39,663 nt of DNA from Acidobacteriota bacterium (lineage in GTDB: Bacteria > Acidobacteriota > Vicinamibacteria > Vicinamibacterales > CAVVIG01). Each line of letters starts with the position of its first letter. Position 1 is the first letter of the stretch. The notes beneath the pieces are model-generated. The model saw nothing but the letters and a program-made list of their open reading frames with translations. It searched no databases and had not been told where the DNA came from. Location of the stretch: assembly GCA_025463215.1 (NCBI GenBank), contig JAOBWF010000018.1, forward strand, positions 1-39,663. Direction: 5' to 3'. Shown here piece by piece: positions 18,494-26,156 of this stretch. The translations under genes were made by a program, and so were the position numbers.

Positions 18494-21400
18494 TTACGGC
18501 AGATCAGGCGGGTGTGCGGTCGGGTGAGCCAGGAGATAGTCGAACCACAGGCTGGCCAGCTTCTCCTGCACCGTGTTCTGACGGAGGCGCGCCGCGAGGT
18601 TCGGGAAGTCGACCCGATCCATCTCCTGATCCTGGTTGAAGCAGGAGAAGACGATCGTCTCCTTGCCGGTCTTCGGATCGACGTGCTTCTGCAGGCACTG
18701 GGCGCAGACTTCCTTCATCATGCACTGCATCGGCGAGTTGATGCTCGCGATGCTGACGTGATCCGGCTTGAGGTGCGACGCCAGCACGCTGTGACGCGCG
18801 GCCTTCACCGCCGCCATCATCCGATCCGATCCGATCGCAATGATGCGATCGACCGTGTCGAGCGGCACGACGCGCTCGCCGAGCTCGCCGTTCTGATACG
18901 CGAGCATCGCCTGCACGATATTGCCGCGGAAGTGCGCGTCCTGAGGACGGCCGGGGGCAATCGCCGCGCCGATATCGGTGCTCCAGATCACCTGATCGGT
19001 CGCCGCCTCGATGTCCTCGCGCTTGAACAGGTCCTCGCCCTTCTTGTAACCCGCGAAGTAGATCACCCGGTTGCCGTGATCGCGCATCGCCTTCGCGATC
19101 GAGAACAGCACGGCATTGCCGAGTCCGCCACCGAGCAGCAGCACGTTCTTGCCGTCGGGGATCTCGGTCGGCGTACCGGTCGGCCCCATGACGACCACCG
19201 GCTCGCCTTGGCGCAGGTGCGCCGCCAGGCGGCTGGAGACGCCGAGCTCGAGCGCGATCAGCGACAGCAGCCCGCGCGCCTTGTCCACCCACGCGCCGGT
19301 GAGCGCAATCCCTTCCATCAACAGCGGGACGTCGCCCGCGCGCCGGGCCATCGACTCGAAATTCTGCAGCCGGTAGAACTGCCCCGGCTCGAAATGGCGC
19401 GCCGCCGCCGGCGCCTGGACGATCACCTCGATGATCGTCGGCGTGAGGCGGACCACGTCGACGACGCGCGCGACGAGGTCGGCATCGAGAGCGGCGGTGA
19501 ACTGGCGCCATTGCGCGTCGCGGCCGGTCTGCCCCGCCGGATCGAGCGCCGCGAGATCCCGCGCGAACAACCGCGTCACGTGCGGAAAGCCGTGCTTCGC
19601 CGACGCCATTGCCTTGACGACGTTGCCGGCGTAGCGCGGATGGTTGTCGCCGTAGTAGGTGACGAACTTGCCGCCGGTCTCATGCGACGTGAAGAAGCCG
19701 TCGGCATCCGGCACCAGGTGGAACCGGCCGTCCTCGTTCGTCTGGACCTGATGTGGCTGGAAAAAGCGCTTCTTCGCGTCGAGCTGAAACGTCCCTTTCG
19801 CTTCGTTCTCGTAGGTGATGTTGGGCGACGTCCCCGCCGCCACGAGCAGCGTCCGGGCTGGCAGCGTGACAACGGGGTCGCGACCCTCCTGCCCGTCCGG
19901 CCCCTCCTGCCTGTCCTGCCCTTCCGATTGGTCCTGCCCTTCGCGTTTGAAGATCACCGCCATCAGCGCGCCGTTCGCGTCGGGCACCGCCTCGGTCGGG
20001 TTCAGGTTCTCCGCGAACACGATCCCTTCCTCGAGGGCCTTGATCACTTCCTCGTGGTTGAGGCGATAGGCCGGCGAGTCGACCATGCGCTTGCGATACG
20101 CGATCGTGACGCCGCCCCAGCCGCGAACCAGCGGGACGAAATCGGGCGCTTCGCCCGCGGCCGCGGCACGCGCGCGTTCGCCGCGCACGGCACGGCCATG
20201 GGTGAGGTATTCGTCGAGCAGCGCGAGCTCCTCGGGGTCGTACGAGGCGCGGACGCGATCGGCGCCGAGCTCCGCCGCCAGCGCGTCGTACTGCCTGACC
20301 GTTTTCTCGACCTGCACCGGGTAGTACGCCATCAATTCCGTGGCGGTGTCGATCGCGGTGAGGCCGCCGCCAATCACGATCGCGGGCAGCCGCGTCTGCA
20401 GGTTCGGCAGCGCGTCGCGCTTGAAGGCGCCGGTCAGCTGCAGCGCCATCAGGAAGTCGCTCGCCTTCCTGATCCCGCGGATCAGGTTGTTCTTCATGTC
20501 GATGATCGTCGGCTTGCCGGCGCCGGCCGCGATTGCGACGTGATCGAAGCCCGAGGCCCAGGCGTCCTCGATCGTGAGGGTGCCGCCGAAGCGGACGCCG
20601 CCGTACATCCGGATGCCGCGGCGCCGCGCCAGCGTCAGGTGCAGCAGGGTCAGGAAGTTCTTGTCCCAGCGCACGGTGATGCCGTACTCGGACACGCCGC
20701 CGAAGCCCTCGAGCACGCGCTGGTCGAGCGGGCGATAGATCTCGCTCCAGTCGCGGATCGGCCGCGGCGCCACCGTGTCGGTCCCGGTGATCGCTTCCGC
20801 GAGCGGCTCGATCTTGAGGCCGTCGACGCCGACCACGCCGAACCCTTCGTTCACCAGGTAGTGGGCGAGCGTGTAGCCGGCCGGGCCGAGCCCGACGACC
20901 AGCACCTTCTTGCCGTTGTACGGCAGCGCGTACGGGCGCCGGACGTTGAGCGGGTTCCATCGCGTCAGTAGACCGTAGATCTCGACGCCGAACGGCAGTC
21001 CCAGCACGTCGGTGAGGACGCCGGTTTCGATCTGCGGGATGTTGACCGGCTCCTGCTTCTGATAGATGCACGACTTCATGCAGTCGTTGCAGATGCGATG
21101 GCCGGTGCCAGGGCACATCGGGTTGTCGATCACGACGAGCGCGAGCGCGCCGACCGGATCGCCCCCCTTGCGCAGCGTGTGCATCTCGGAGATTTTTTCG
21201 TCGAGCGGGCACCCCTCGAGCGCGATGCCGAGGGGGTTCACCGTGACCGTGCCGTCCTTGTCGTGCAGCCCCTTCGCGCAGGAGTCCTTGTCGCGCTCGT
21301 GGCACAGCACGCAGTAATGAATCTCGCTGAGCACCTCGCGCGGCCGCATGCGGCCGTCGGTCAGCGTGAAGCCGTCGCGCCGCCGCAGCCGCCACGCCGG

Positions 21401-22087
21401 CCCGACCTGCGCCTCGGGCAGGCGCGCATCCGGATGTTCGACCTCGACGAGATGAAACGGCTCGACGTTTTCGGGAAACCGGAACACGACCCAGTCGCGA
21501 TAGGCGCGGTCGTGGACGCGCGCCGCGCACCATCTTCGCAGCGCTTCGTATTGCGGGTGACGGATTGCGGATTGCGGACTGGGTTGCGGATTGGATTGCG
21601 GATTCGCCTTTTCGTCATCGAGCAGGGCACACCCCGCACGAGCGACGGCGAGCTCGCGGTCGGCGGCCGGCGCTCCGGCGATCAGCGCCTCGACGATCGC
21701 CTCGTCTTCCGGCGTCGACGCGACGTGCGCGCCGTTCTTCAACAGCGGCAGCACGCGGCGTCTGACGAAGTCGACCTTGAAACGAAACAGGTCGTCCTGG
21801 GCGCGGGTTGCGTCGGCGATCGCCGACGCGGCGGCGTCGACGTCGAACAGCCGCTTGACGAATCGGCTGACGTGCGGCGCCATCGCAATCAGCAGATGCG
21901 ACAGCGCAATCGCGGGGCGCGGCGCGTCAGGCGCCTGGCGATACGCGTCCCACTCGCGCCACAGCACCGGGTCGGCCGATGCCGCCTCCTCGCAGAACCG
22001 ATCGTATAAAGACGCCAGCCGCTCAGGTTCGTGCAGGTCGGCAAAGGTATAGCCGGGGACACCCAGGGGAGTCGACGCAACAGTCAT
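18494..22087 (-). CDS. Giant GltD-like / PyrK-like flavoprotein fusion oxidoreductase
   Basis: A 1197-aa protein. Residues 1 to about 220 are a helical region I cannot assign. Cysteine motifs follow: CVLCHERDKDSC (about 260) and MCPGTGHRICNDCMKSC (about 325-342), likely [4Fe-4S] sites. Next is a GltD-type reductase with two dinucleotide folds, VVGLGPAGYTLAHYL (about 396) and VIGGGLTAIDTATEL (about 571). From about 870 there is a PyrK/ferredoxin-reductase module with EPGQFYRLQN, GPTGTPTE and LLGGGLGNAVLFS. It closes with a [2Fe-2S]-type cluster motif, CMMKEVCAQCLQ plus a distal Cys near 1147. The two modules are the halves of NfnAB transhydrogenase, so an NAD(P)H/ferredoxin reaction is plausible but unproven. 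In-frame repeats fall in linkers at about 161-183 and 714-737. It lies 72 bases after egtD. Confidence 0.85.
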   Translation of the reverse strand: MTVASTPLGVPGYTFADLHEPERLASLYDRFCEEAASADPVLWREWDAYRQAPDAPRPAIALSHLLIAMAPHVSRFVKRLFDVDAAASAIADATRAQDDLFRFKVDFVRRRVLPLLKNGAHVASTPEDEAIVEALIAGAPAADRELAVARAGCALLDDEKANPQSNPQPSPQSAIRHPQYEALRRWCAARVHDRAYRDWVVFRFPENVEPFHLVEVEHPDARLPEAQVGPAWRLRRRDGFTLTDGRMRPREVLSEIHYCVLCHERDKDSCAKGLHDKDGTVTVNPLGIALEGCPLDEKISEMHTLRKGGDPVGALALVVIDNPMCPGTGHRICNDCMKSCIYQKQEPVNIPQIETGVLTDVLGLPFGVEIYGLLTRWNPLNVRRPYALPYNGKKVLVVGLGPAGYTLAHYLVNEGFGVVGVDGLKIEPLAEAITGTDTVAPRPIRDWSEIYRPLDQRVLEGFGGVSEYGITVRWDKNFLTLLHLTLARRRGIRMYGGVRFGGTLTIEDAWASGFDHVAIAAGAGKPTIIDMKNNLIRGIRKASDFLMALQLTGAFKRDALPNLQTRLPAIVIGGGLTAIDTATELMAYYPVQVEKTVRQYDALAAELGADRVRASYDPEELALLDEYLTHGRAVRGERARAAAAGEAPDFVPLVRGWGGVTIAYRKRMVDSPAYRLNHEEVIKALEEGIVFAENLNPTEAVPDANGALMAVIFKREGQDQSEGQDRQEGPDGQEGRDPVVTLPARTLLVAAGTSPNITYENEAKGTFQLDAKKRFFQPHQVQTNEDGRFHLVPDADGFFTSHETGGKFVTYYGDNHPRYAGNVVKAMASAKHGFPHVTRLFARDLAALDPAGQTGRDAQWRQFTAALDADLVARVVDVVRLTPTIIEVIVQAPAAARHFEPGQFYRLQNFESMARRAGDVPLLMEGIALTGAWVDKARGLLSLIALELGVSSRLAAHLRQGEPVVVMGPTGTPTEIPDGKNVLLLGGGLGNAVLFSIAKAMRDHGNRVIYFAGYKKGEDLFKREDIEAATDQVIWSTDIGAAIAPGRPQDAHFRGNIVQAMLAYQNGELGERVVPLDTVDRIIAIGSDRMMAAVKAARHSVLASHLKPDHVSIASINSPMQCMMKEVCAQCLQKHVDPKTGKETIVFSCFNQDQEMDRVDFPNLAARLRQNTVQEKLASLWFDYLLAHPTAHPPDLP
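19882..19932. repeat. 9-base C-rich tandem repeat inside the flavoprotein gene
   Basis: About five degenerate copies of CNTCCTGCC. On the coding strand they give an acidic, Gln-rich linker (QEGPDGQEG and similar). The unit is three codons long, so copy number can change without shifting frame. One 21-base stretch (19901-19921) matches 24173-24193 in egtB at 20 positions. Confidence 0.7.
21562..21606. repeat. GGATTGC short tandem repeat inside the flavoprotein gene
   Basis: Degenerate units of GGATTGC run for about 45 bases within the coding region, giving the Pro/Gln/Ser/Asn-rich linker NPQSNPQPSPQSAIRHPQ. Composition and period differ sharply from flanking codons, suggesting that an intergenic-type repeat was inserted in frame. 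Confidence 0.7.
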
Positions 22088-22097
22088 AGGATCCTAT
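22086..22097. promoter_or_regulatory. 12-base perfect palindrome at the flavoprotein start codon
   Basis: ATAGGATCCTAT is a perfect palindrome overlapping the ATG of the flavoprotein gene. On the minus strand it contains AGGA, four bases before the ATG, so it may simply be the ribosome site; it could also be an operator. Confidence 0.35.
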
Positions 22098-22159
22098 CGA
22101 CGGTACATCACATTCGCGGCGCGGCGCTACCGCGAGGGGGCGAGCTGAAACAGCAGCGG

Positions 22160-23155
22160 CTACACGGCGCGCGCGAGCGTCAGGGCGAATCCGGCGGCGT
22201 CGTCGATCCATTGATCGACGCGGCGGAAGCCGGCGCGGTCGAGCATATCCACCACGGCGTCGGGCTTGAATTTGTACGAGCTTTCGGTCCAGATTGTGTC
22301 GCCTTGCTCGAACGCGACCTCGAGCGCGGCGCCGGGGATGCGGATGCGCTGCGCCCGCACCGCGACCAGGTGCATCTCGACCCGCGACTCCTCCGCGTTC
22401 CAGCGCGCGCAATGGCGGAAGGCGTCGACGTCGAAGTCCCCGTCGAGCTCGCGGTTGATGCGGACCAGCAGATTGCGGTTGAACGCGCCGGTCACACCGA
22501 GCGGATCGTCGTACGCGAGCAGCAGCTCGCGTTCCGGTTTGACCAGATCGGTGCCGATGAGCAGCGAATCACCCTCGGCGAGGGCGGCGCGCGTGCCGAC
22601 GAGGAACGCCGCGGCTCCCGGCGGATCGAAATTGCCGATGTTGGAGCCGAGAAACAGCGCCAGAGCATGGCCGGCGCGCGATCGCACGGCCATTGCCTCC
22701 AGCAGGCCGCGCTCGTAGGTCGCCTGGTGCGGGACGAGGCGGAGATTGCCGGCATCGAGCGCCGCGATCGTGCGGCCGGCGTGATCGAGCGCCGCTCCGG
22801 AGACGTCGACCAGGTGAATCGTCAACGGCCGCGCGCGCGCGCCGGCCGCGGTCACGAGCGCCGCCAGTTTCTCGCCGCTCCCCGGCCCGAGCTCGACCAG
22901 CGTCGACAGCGGATCGGCCCGCGCCAGAATCTCGCGGCCGTGCGCCGCGAGCAGCCCCCGCTCCGCCTTGGTGATGCGATACCACGGCAGCTCACAGATC
23001 GCTTCGAAGAGCGCCGAGCCGAGCGGATCGTACAAGTAGCGCGACGGCAGCTGCCGCGGCGACAGGGTCAGGTAATAGCGGACGTCGCCGGCCAGCGAGC
23101 CGATCGGTGCCGCGAACTCGCCGGTTTCGTTATTTCGCGCAGCGGAAGGTTGCAT
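22160..23155 (-). CDS. egtD: L-histidine N-alpha-methyltransferase, ergothioneine biosynthesis
   Basis: A 331-aa protein, the normal EgtD length. Family hallmarks are SRYLYDPLGSALFEAICELP near the N-terminus, the SAM-binding VELGPGSGEK (87-96), ALFLGSNIGNF, and IWTESSYKF near the C-terminus, where Glu and Ser contact the substrate amino acid in known EgtD. It trimethylates histidine to hercynine using three SAM, the first ergothioneine step, in the cytoplasm. Its ATG lies 26 bases inside the end of egtB, so the two are translationally coupled with egtB first. Confidence 0.94.
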   Translation of the reverse strand: MQPSAARNNETGEFAAPIGSLAGDVRYYLTLSPRQLPSRYLYDPLGSALFEAICELPWYRITKAERGLLAAHGREILARADPLSTLVELGPGSGEKLAALVTAAGARARPLTIHLVDVSGAALDHAGRTIAALDAGNLRLVPHQATYERGLLEAMAVRSRAGHALALFLGSNIGNFDPPGAAAFLVGTRAALAEGDSLLIGTDLVKPERELLLAYDDPLGVTGAFNRNLLVRINRELDGDFDVDAFRHCARWNAEESRVEMHLVAVRAQRIRIPGAALEVAFEQGDTIWTESSYKFKPDAVVDMLDRAGFRRVDQWIDDAAGFALTLARAV

Positions 23156-24458
23156 ACACGTACGGATAGCGGGCGCGGAACCAGTTGCGGAACGAGGGCC
23201 GCAGCAGTTCCTTCGCCGTCGCCGTCGACGCTCCTTTGATCACTATGTGCTCGCCGTCGAAAAAGTCCGCCGAGTATTCGGGGTACGACGCCATCACGTG
23301 AAAACCGGGAAACGGGCCGAAGACCGTGCTCGTCCATTCCCACCCGTTGCCGACGAGATCCTCGACGCCCCAGGCGCTGGCACCGGCCGGGTGGCTGCCG
23401 GCCGCTTCAGGATCCCAGCTCGTAAAATCGAACACGCCGCGGCTCGCGTCCGGCTCGGCGCCGCCCCACGGATGGATCCGTTCGCCCTCGGGCGATCCGT
23501 AGGCGGCACGCTGGAACTCGCCCTCGGACGGCAGCCGGGCGCCGCGCCAGCGCGCATACGCGGACGCTTCCGCCTGGCTGACGTACACCGGCCACGCGGC
23601 AGGCAGCGGCACCAGGTGGAACATGCCGCGCCAGAACCACTCGGCGTCGTGCTGCTCCCAGAACAACGGATGCGCGATCTGCTCCCGCTGCAGCCATGCC
23701 CAGTCGTCCGGCCGCCACCACTGCGCGTCGCGATAACCGCCGGCCTCGACAAACTCGCGATACCGCTCGTTGGTGACGTCGTGCCGTTCGATCGCGAACG
23801 CCGGCACGTTGGCGCTCAGCGCCGGGTGCTCGTTGTCCCAGCCGAAGGCGTAGGTGCCGCGCGCGACGCCGAGCGTGGCGCAGCCGGCCGGAATGTCGAT
23901 CCACTCGTGCGGCGGCGGCACGCCGTCGACCCGCGGCCGGTAACCGGCGGGTGCGCGCTTCTGCGCCAGCGGCAACCGGTGCCACATATACAGCAGCGTC
24001 TCCTGGTGCATCACCTCGTGCTCCAGGATGGTGAACACCGCCTCCGCGCGATCGAGCAGCGGATCGCCGGGACGCTCGACGTCCGCGTGCAGCAGCGCGT
24101 CGATCACCTGACGATCGGCTTCGTCGGCGAACGCGTGCACCTCATCGCGCTCCGGCCAACCCGCGCGGGCGTCCCCTCCTGCATGTCCTGCCCCTGTCCC
24201 TGCGGTCGTCTCGTGCGGATCGATGCCGCGCGCGAACAGCGTCTCCAGGCGCGGATCGATGCTCGGGCGCCGCAGCGCCTTCTTCACCAGCGTGTTGAAG
24301 CTGAACCCGGGCAGGTGCCCCTCGTAGAACACGATCGGATGCCGCAGCGCAATCGGCTTGCTGTAATACGCCTCGTCCGCGAGCAGGTCGAAGAGCCCGC
24401 GCGAGCGCGCACGGTTCCGCCGGTACCACGCCGCGGCGGCCGGACGATCGAAAGCCAT
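23130..24458 (-). CDS. egtB: EgtB-type sulfoxide synthase (non-haem iron, DinB + FGE-like)
   Basis: A 442-aa protein with an N-terminal DinB-like domain supplying the likely iron ligands His48 (YEGHLP), His147 and His151 (EHEVMHQE). A C-terminal formylglycine-enzyme-like domain includes WIDIPAG, FAIERHDVTNERYREFV, YVSQAEASAYARWRG, RLPSEGEFQRAAYG and GNGWEWTSTVFGPFPGF. It joins hercynine to a thiol, oxidatively forming the C-S bond. No egtA or egtC is nearby, so direct use of cysteine, as known for Chloracidobacterium thermophilum EgtB, is plausible. ATG 24458 was chosen because the frame upstream runs into divergent thiS and lacks family sequence. Residues about 82-100 (Gly/Ala-rich) come from a short repeat. 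Confidence 0.9.
   Translation of the reverse strand: MAFDRPAAAAWYRRNRARSRGLFDLLADEAYYSKPIALRHPIVFYEGHLPGFSFNTLVKKALRRPSIDPRLETLFARGIDPHETTAGTGAGHAGGDARAGWPERDEVHAFADEADRQVIDALLHADVERPGDPLLDRAEAVFTILEHEVMHQETLLYMWHRLPLAQKRAPAGYRPRVDGVPPPHEWIDIPAGCATLGVARGTYAFGWDNEHPALSANVPAFAIERHDVTNERYREFVEAGGYRDAQWWRPDDWAWLQREQIAHPLFWEQHDAEWFWRGMFHLVPLPAAWPVYVSQAEASAYARWRGARLPSEGEFQRAAYGSPEGERIHPWGGAEPDASRGVFDFTSWDPEAAGSHPAGASAWGVEDLVGNGWEWTSTVFGPFPGFHVMASYPEYSADFFDGEHIVIKGASTATAKELLRPSFRNWFRARYPYVYATFRCAK
24173..24193. repeat. C-rich short repeat inside egtB
   Basis: It matches 20 of 21 bases of 19901-19921 in the flavoprotein gene. It is read in frame as part of the Gly/Ala-rich loop between the iron-ligand helices of EgtB. 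Confidence 0.65.
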
Positions 24459-24488
24459 CCCTGCATCTTGATACGAAAACCGACTAAA

Positions 24489-24713
24489 ATGAGCTGTAAA
24501 TTGCAGATCACGTTGAACGGCGATCCGCACGAGGTCGCCGGCCCGCTCTCGGTGGCCGACCTTCTGACTCAGCTCGCGATCGACTCGCGGCGCGTCGCGG
24601 TCGAGCACAACCTCATCGTCCTCAAGCGCGACCGGTTCGCGACGACGATGGTCGAGGAAGGGGACGCGGTGGAAATCGTGAACTTCGTCGGTGGCGGCGA
24701 GATCGAGGGCTGA
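24489..24713 (+). CDS. thiS: Sulfur carrier protein ThiS with C-terminal extension
   Basis: A 74-aa beta-grasp protein ([49 protein letters not shown]). ThiS normally ends at Gly-Gly, which ThiF adenylates and converts to a thiocarboxylate that feeds sulfur to ThiG. Here four residues (EIEG) follow GGG, so the active terminus would be blocked unless trimmed. ATG 24489 is taken as start; TTG 24501 is also possible, with TAAAAT at 24485-24490 as its -10. The gene is 30 bases from divergent egtB and 13 bases before the thiG ATG. No TPP riboswitch fits in that gap, and no thiF, thiH or thiO is nearby. Confidence 0.88.
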   Translation: MSCKLQITLNGDPHEVAGPLSVADLLTQLAIDSRRVAVEHNLIVLKRDRFATTMVEEGDAVEIVNFVGGGEIEG

Positions 24714-24730
24714 AGGCGAGGGGCTGATGG
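24705..24730. repeat. Short repeat spanning the thiS stop and thiG start
   Basis: It begins GAGGGCTGAAGGCGAG and ends GGGCTGATGG. It shares AGGGCTGAAGGC with 12707-12727 and the GCTGATGG unit with 10120-10210. It supplies both the thiS TGA and the thiG ATG, and may be why ThiS runs past Gly-Gly. Confidence 0.4.
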
Positions 24731-25512
24731 GAAACACCGTGGATCGCTTTACTATCGCCGACAAGACGTTCACCTCGCGGCTGTTCGTCGGCACGGGCAA
24801 GTACTCGTCGCCGGCGGTGATGGTGCGTGCGCACGAGGCGTCGGGCGCCGAGATGATTACGGTCGCGGTGCGCCGCGTCAACATCTCCGACCGCTCGAAG
24901 GAGTCGCTGCTCGACTTCATCGACACATCGAAATATTTTCTGCTGCCGAACACCGCCGGCTGCTACACCGCCGATGAGGCGGTGCGGACGGCGCGGCTCG
25001 GACGCGAAGCGGGCCTGTCGAACTGGGTGAAGCTGGAAGTCATCGGCGACGAGCGCACGCTGTTCCCCGACAACGAAGGGCTGCTCGAGGCGACCCGCAT
25101 CCTGGTGCGCGAGGGCTTCGTCGTGCTGCCGTATACCAGCGACGATCCGGTCGCCTGCCGCAAGCTCGAGGACGCCGGCGCGGCGGCGATCATGCCGCTC
25201 GGCGCGCCGATCGGATCGGGGCTCGGCATCCAGAACGTCAACAACCTGCGGATCATCCGCGAGTTCGCTCGCGTGCCGCTGGTGGTCGACGCCGGCGTCG
25301 GCACCGCATCCGACGCGGCGCTGGCGATGGAGCTCGGCGCCGATGCGGTGCTGATGAACAGCGCGATCGCCGGCGCCCAGGATCCGGTCGCGATGGCCGA
25401 AGCGATGAACCTGGCGGTGCGCGCCGGACGGCTGGCGTTCCTGTCGGGACGCATCCCGCGCAAGCTGTACGCCAACGCCAGCAGCCCGATGGAAGGACTG
25501 GTCGGGCGATAG
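24727..25512 (+). CDS. thiG: Thiazole synthase
   Basis: A 261-aa TIM-barrel enzyme of normal length. It has [11 protein letters not shown], the Schiff-base Lys102 in [43 protein letters not shown] and [20 protein letters not shown], all ThiG hallmarks. It condenses 1-deoxy-D-xylulose 5-phosphate, dehydroglycine and sulfur from ThiS thiocarboxylate into the thiazole of thiamine. The ATG at 24727 fits the family N-terminus; a GTG at 24691 inside thiS is in the same frame but adds non-family residues. The next gene starts two bases after its stop. Confidence 0.95.
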   Translation: MGNTVDRFTIADKTFTSRLFVGTGKYSSPAVMVRAHEASGAEMITVAVRRVNISDRSKESLLDFIDTSKYFLLPNTAGCYTADEAVRTARLGREAGLSNWVKLEVIGDERTLFPDNEGLLEATRILVREGFVVLPYTSDDPVACRKLEDAGAAAIMPLGAPIGSGLGIQNVNNLRIIREFARVPLVVDAGVGTASDAALAMELGADAVLMNSAIAGAQDPVAMAEAMNLAVRAGRLAFLSGRIPRKLYANASSPMEGLVGR

Positions 25513-25514
25513 GC

Positions 25515-26156
25515 GTGCCGAACAGCCCCGACGATCTCGAGGCGCTCACGGCGGAACGCGCGGCGGCCGATCTCGCGTATAACGACGCGCTCACCCGGCT
25601 CGATCGCGCCATCCAGCGGCTGCCCGCCGATTTTCCGCAGCCGCCGCCGGTGCCCGACGAGCATCAGGTCACCCCGCTCAACACGCTGTGGAAGATCGAC
25701 ATGCCGCCGGCCACCGGCGTCGCCGGCCCCTTCGTCGGCGCGATCCGGCGGATCGTGGCGCCGCTGTTCGAGCAGCAGCAGGCGTTCAACGCGGCGATTG
25801 TCGATCATGTCAATCGCACCGTGCCGGTCGCGCGCGAGACGCGGGCCGCGATCGAGAGCACGCTGACGGTGATGCGCGACACCATCAGCGAGCTGATCGG
25901 CTTTCAGGGCCTGCTGGTGGAGTTCCTCCAGCAGGTGACCCCGTACGTCGACACCCGCGACCGCGACGTCGCCGGACTGCTGCGCGGCCTGTCCGGCGCG
26001 ATCAACGGCGTCGCCGACGAAGTATTGAAGCGATCGGAAGCGACGCTGGCGCGCGATCGCCGGCACGACATGCGGGTCGAGGCGCTCGAAGCGACAGTCG
26101 CCGCGCTGCGCGAGGAGATCGCGGGGCTGCAGCGCCGCGATCGCAGGGATGCCTGA
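25515..26156 (+). CDS. Coiled-coil protein of unknown function, polysaccharide-locus type
   Basis: A 213-aa soluble protein starting at GTG 25515. Helical heptad-like stretches occur at about 8-38 and 85-205, including RHDMRVEALEATVAALREEIAG near the end, separated by a Pro-rich segment (FPQPPPVPDEHQVTPLN). No signal peptide or catalytic motif is seen. The layout resembles the N-terminal helical part that precedes methyltransferases in some polysaccharide gene clusters, but the methyltransferase is absent here; this likeness is from memory and weak. It overlaps the O-antigen ligase-like gene by eight bases, so a role beside that membrane protein is likely. Confidence 0.65.
   Translation: MPNSPDDLEALTAERAAADLAYNDALTRLDRAIQRLPADFPQPPPVPDEHQVTPLNTLWKIDMPPATGVAGPFVGAIRRIVAPLFEQQQAFNAAIVDHVNRTVPVARETRAAIESTLTVMRDTISELIGFQGLLVEFLQQVTPYVDTRDRDVAGLLRGLSGAINGVADEVLKRSEATLARDRRHDMRVEALEATVAALREEIAGLQRRDRRDA

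Noticed and set aside
18461-20971. 836-codon plus-strand open frame opposite the flavoprotein
   Set aside because: No recognisable motif, shadow-type composition, and the opposite strand has a fully convincing enzyme.
23130-24458. EgtB-like gene as selenoneine synthase (SenA)
   Set aside because: It overlaps egtD and no senB or senC-type gene is nearby, so ergothioneine synthesis is the simpler reading.
24459-24488. TPP riboswitch before thiS
   Set aside because: Only 30 bases separate thiS from divergent egtB, too short for a THI-box, and its conserved sequence is not present.
23130-24953. Long N-terminal extension of EgtB beyond 24458
   Set aside because: The extra codons lie opposite thiS and thiG and have no EgtB-like sequence; ATG 24458 matches the family start.
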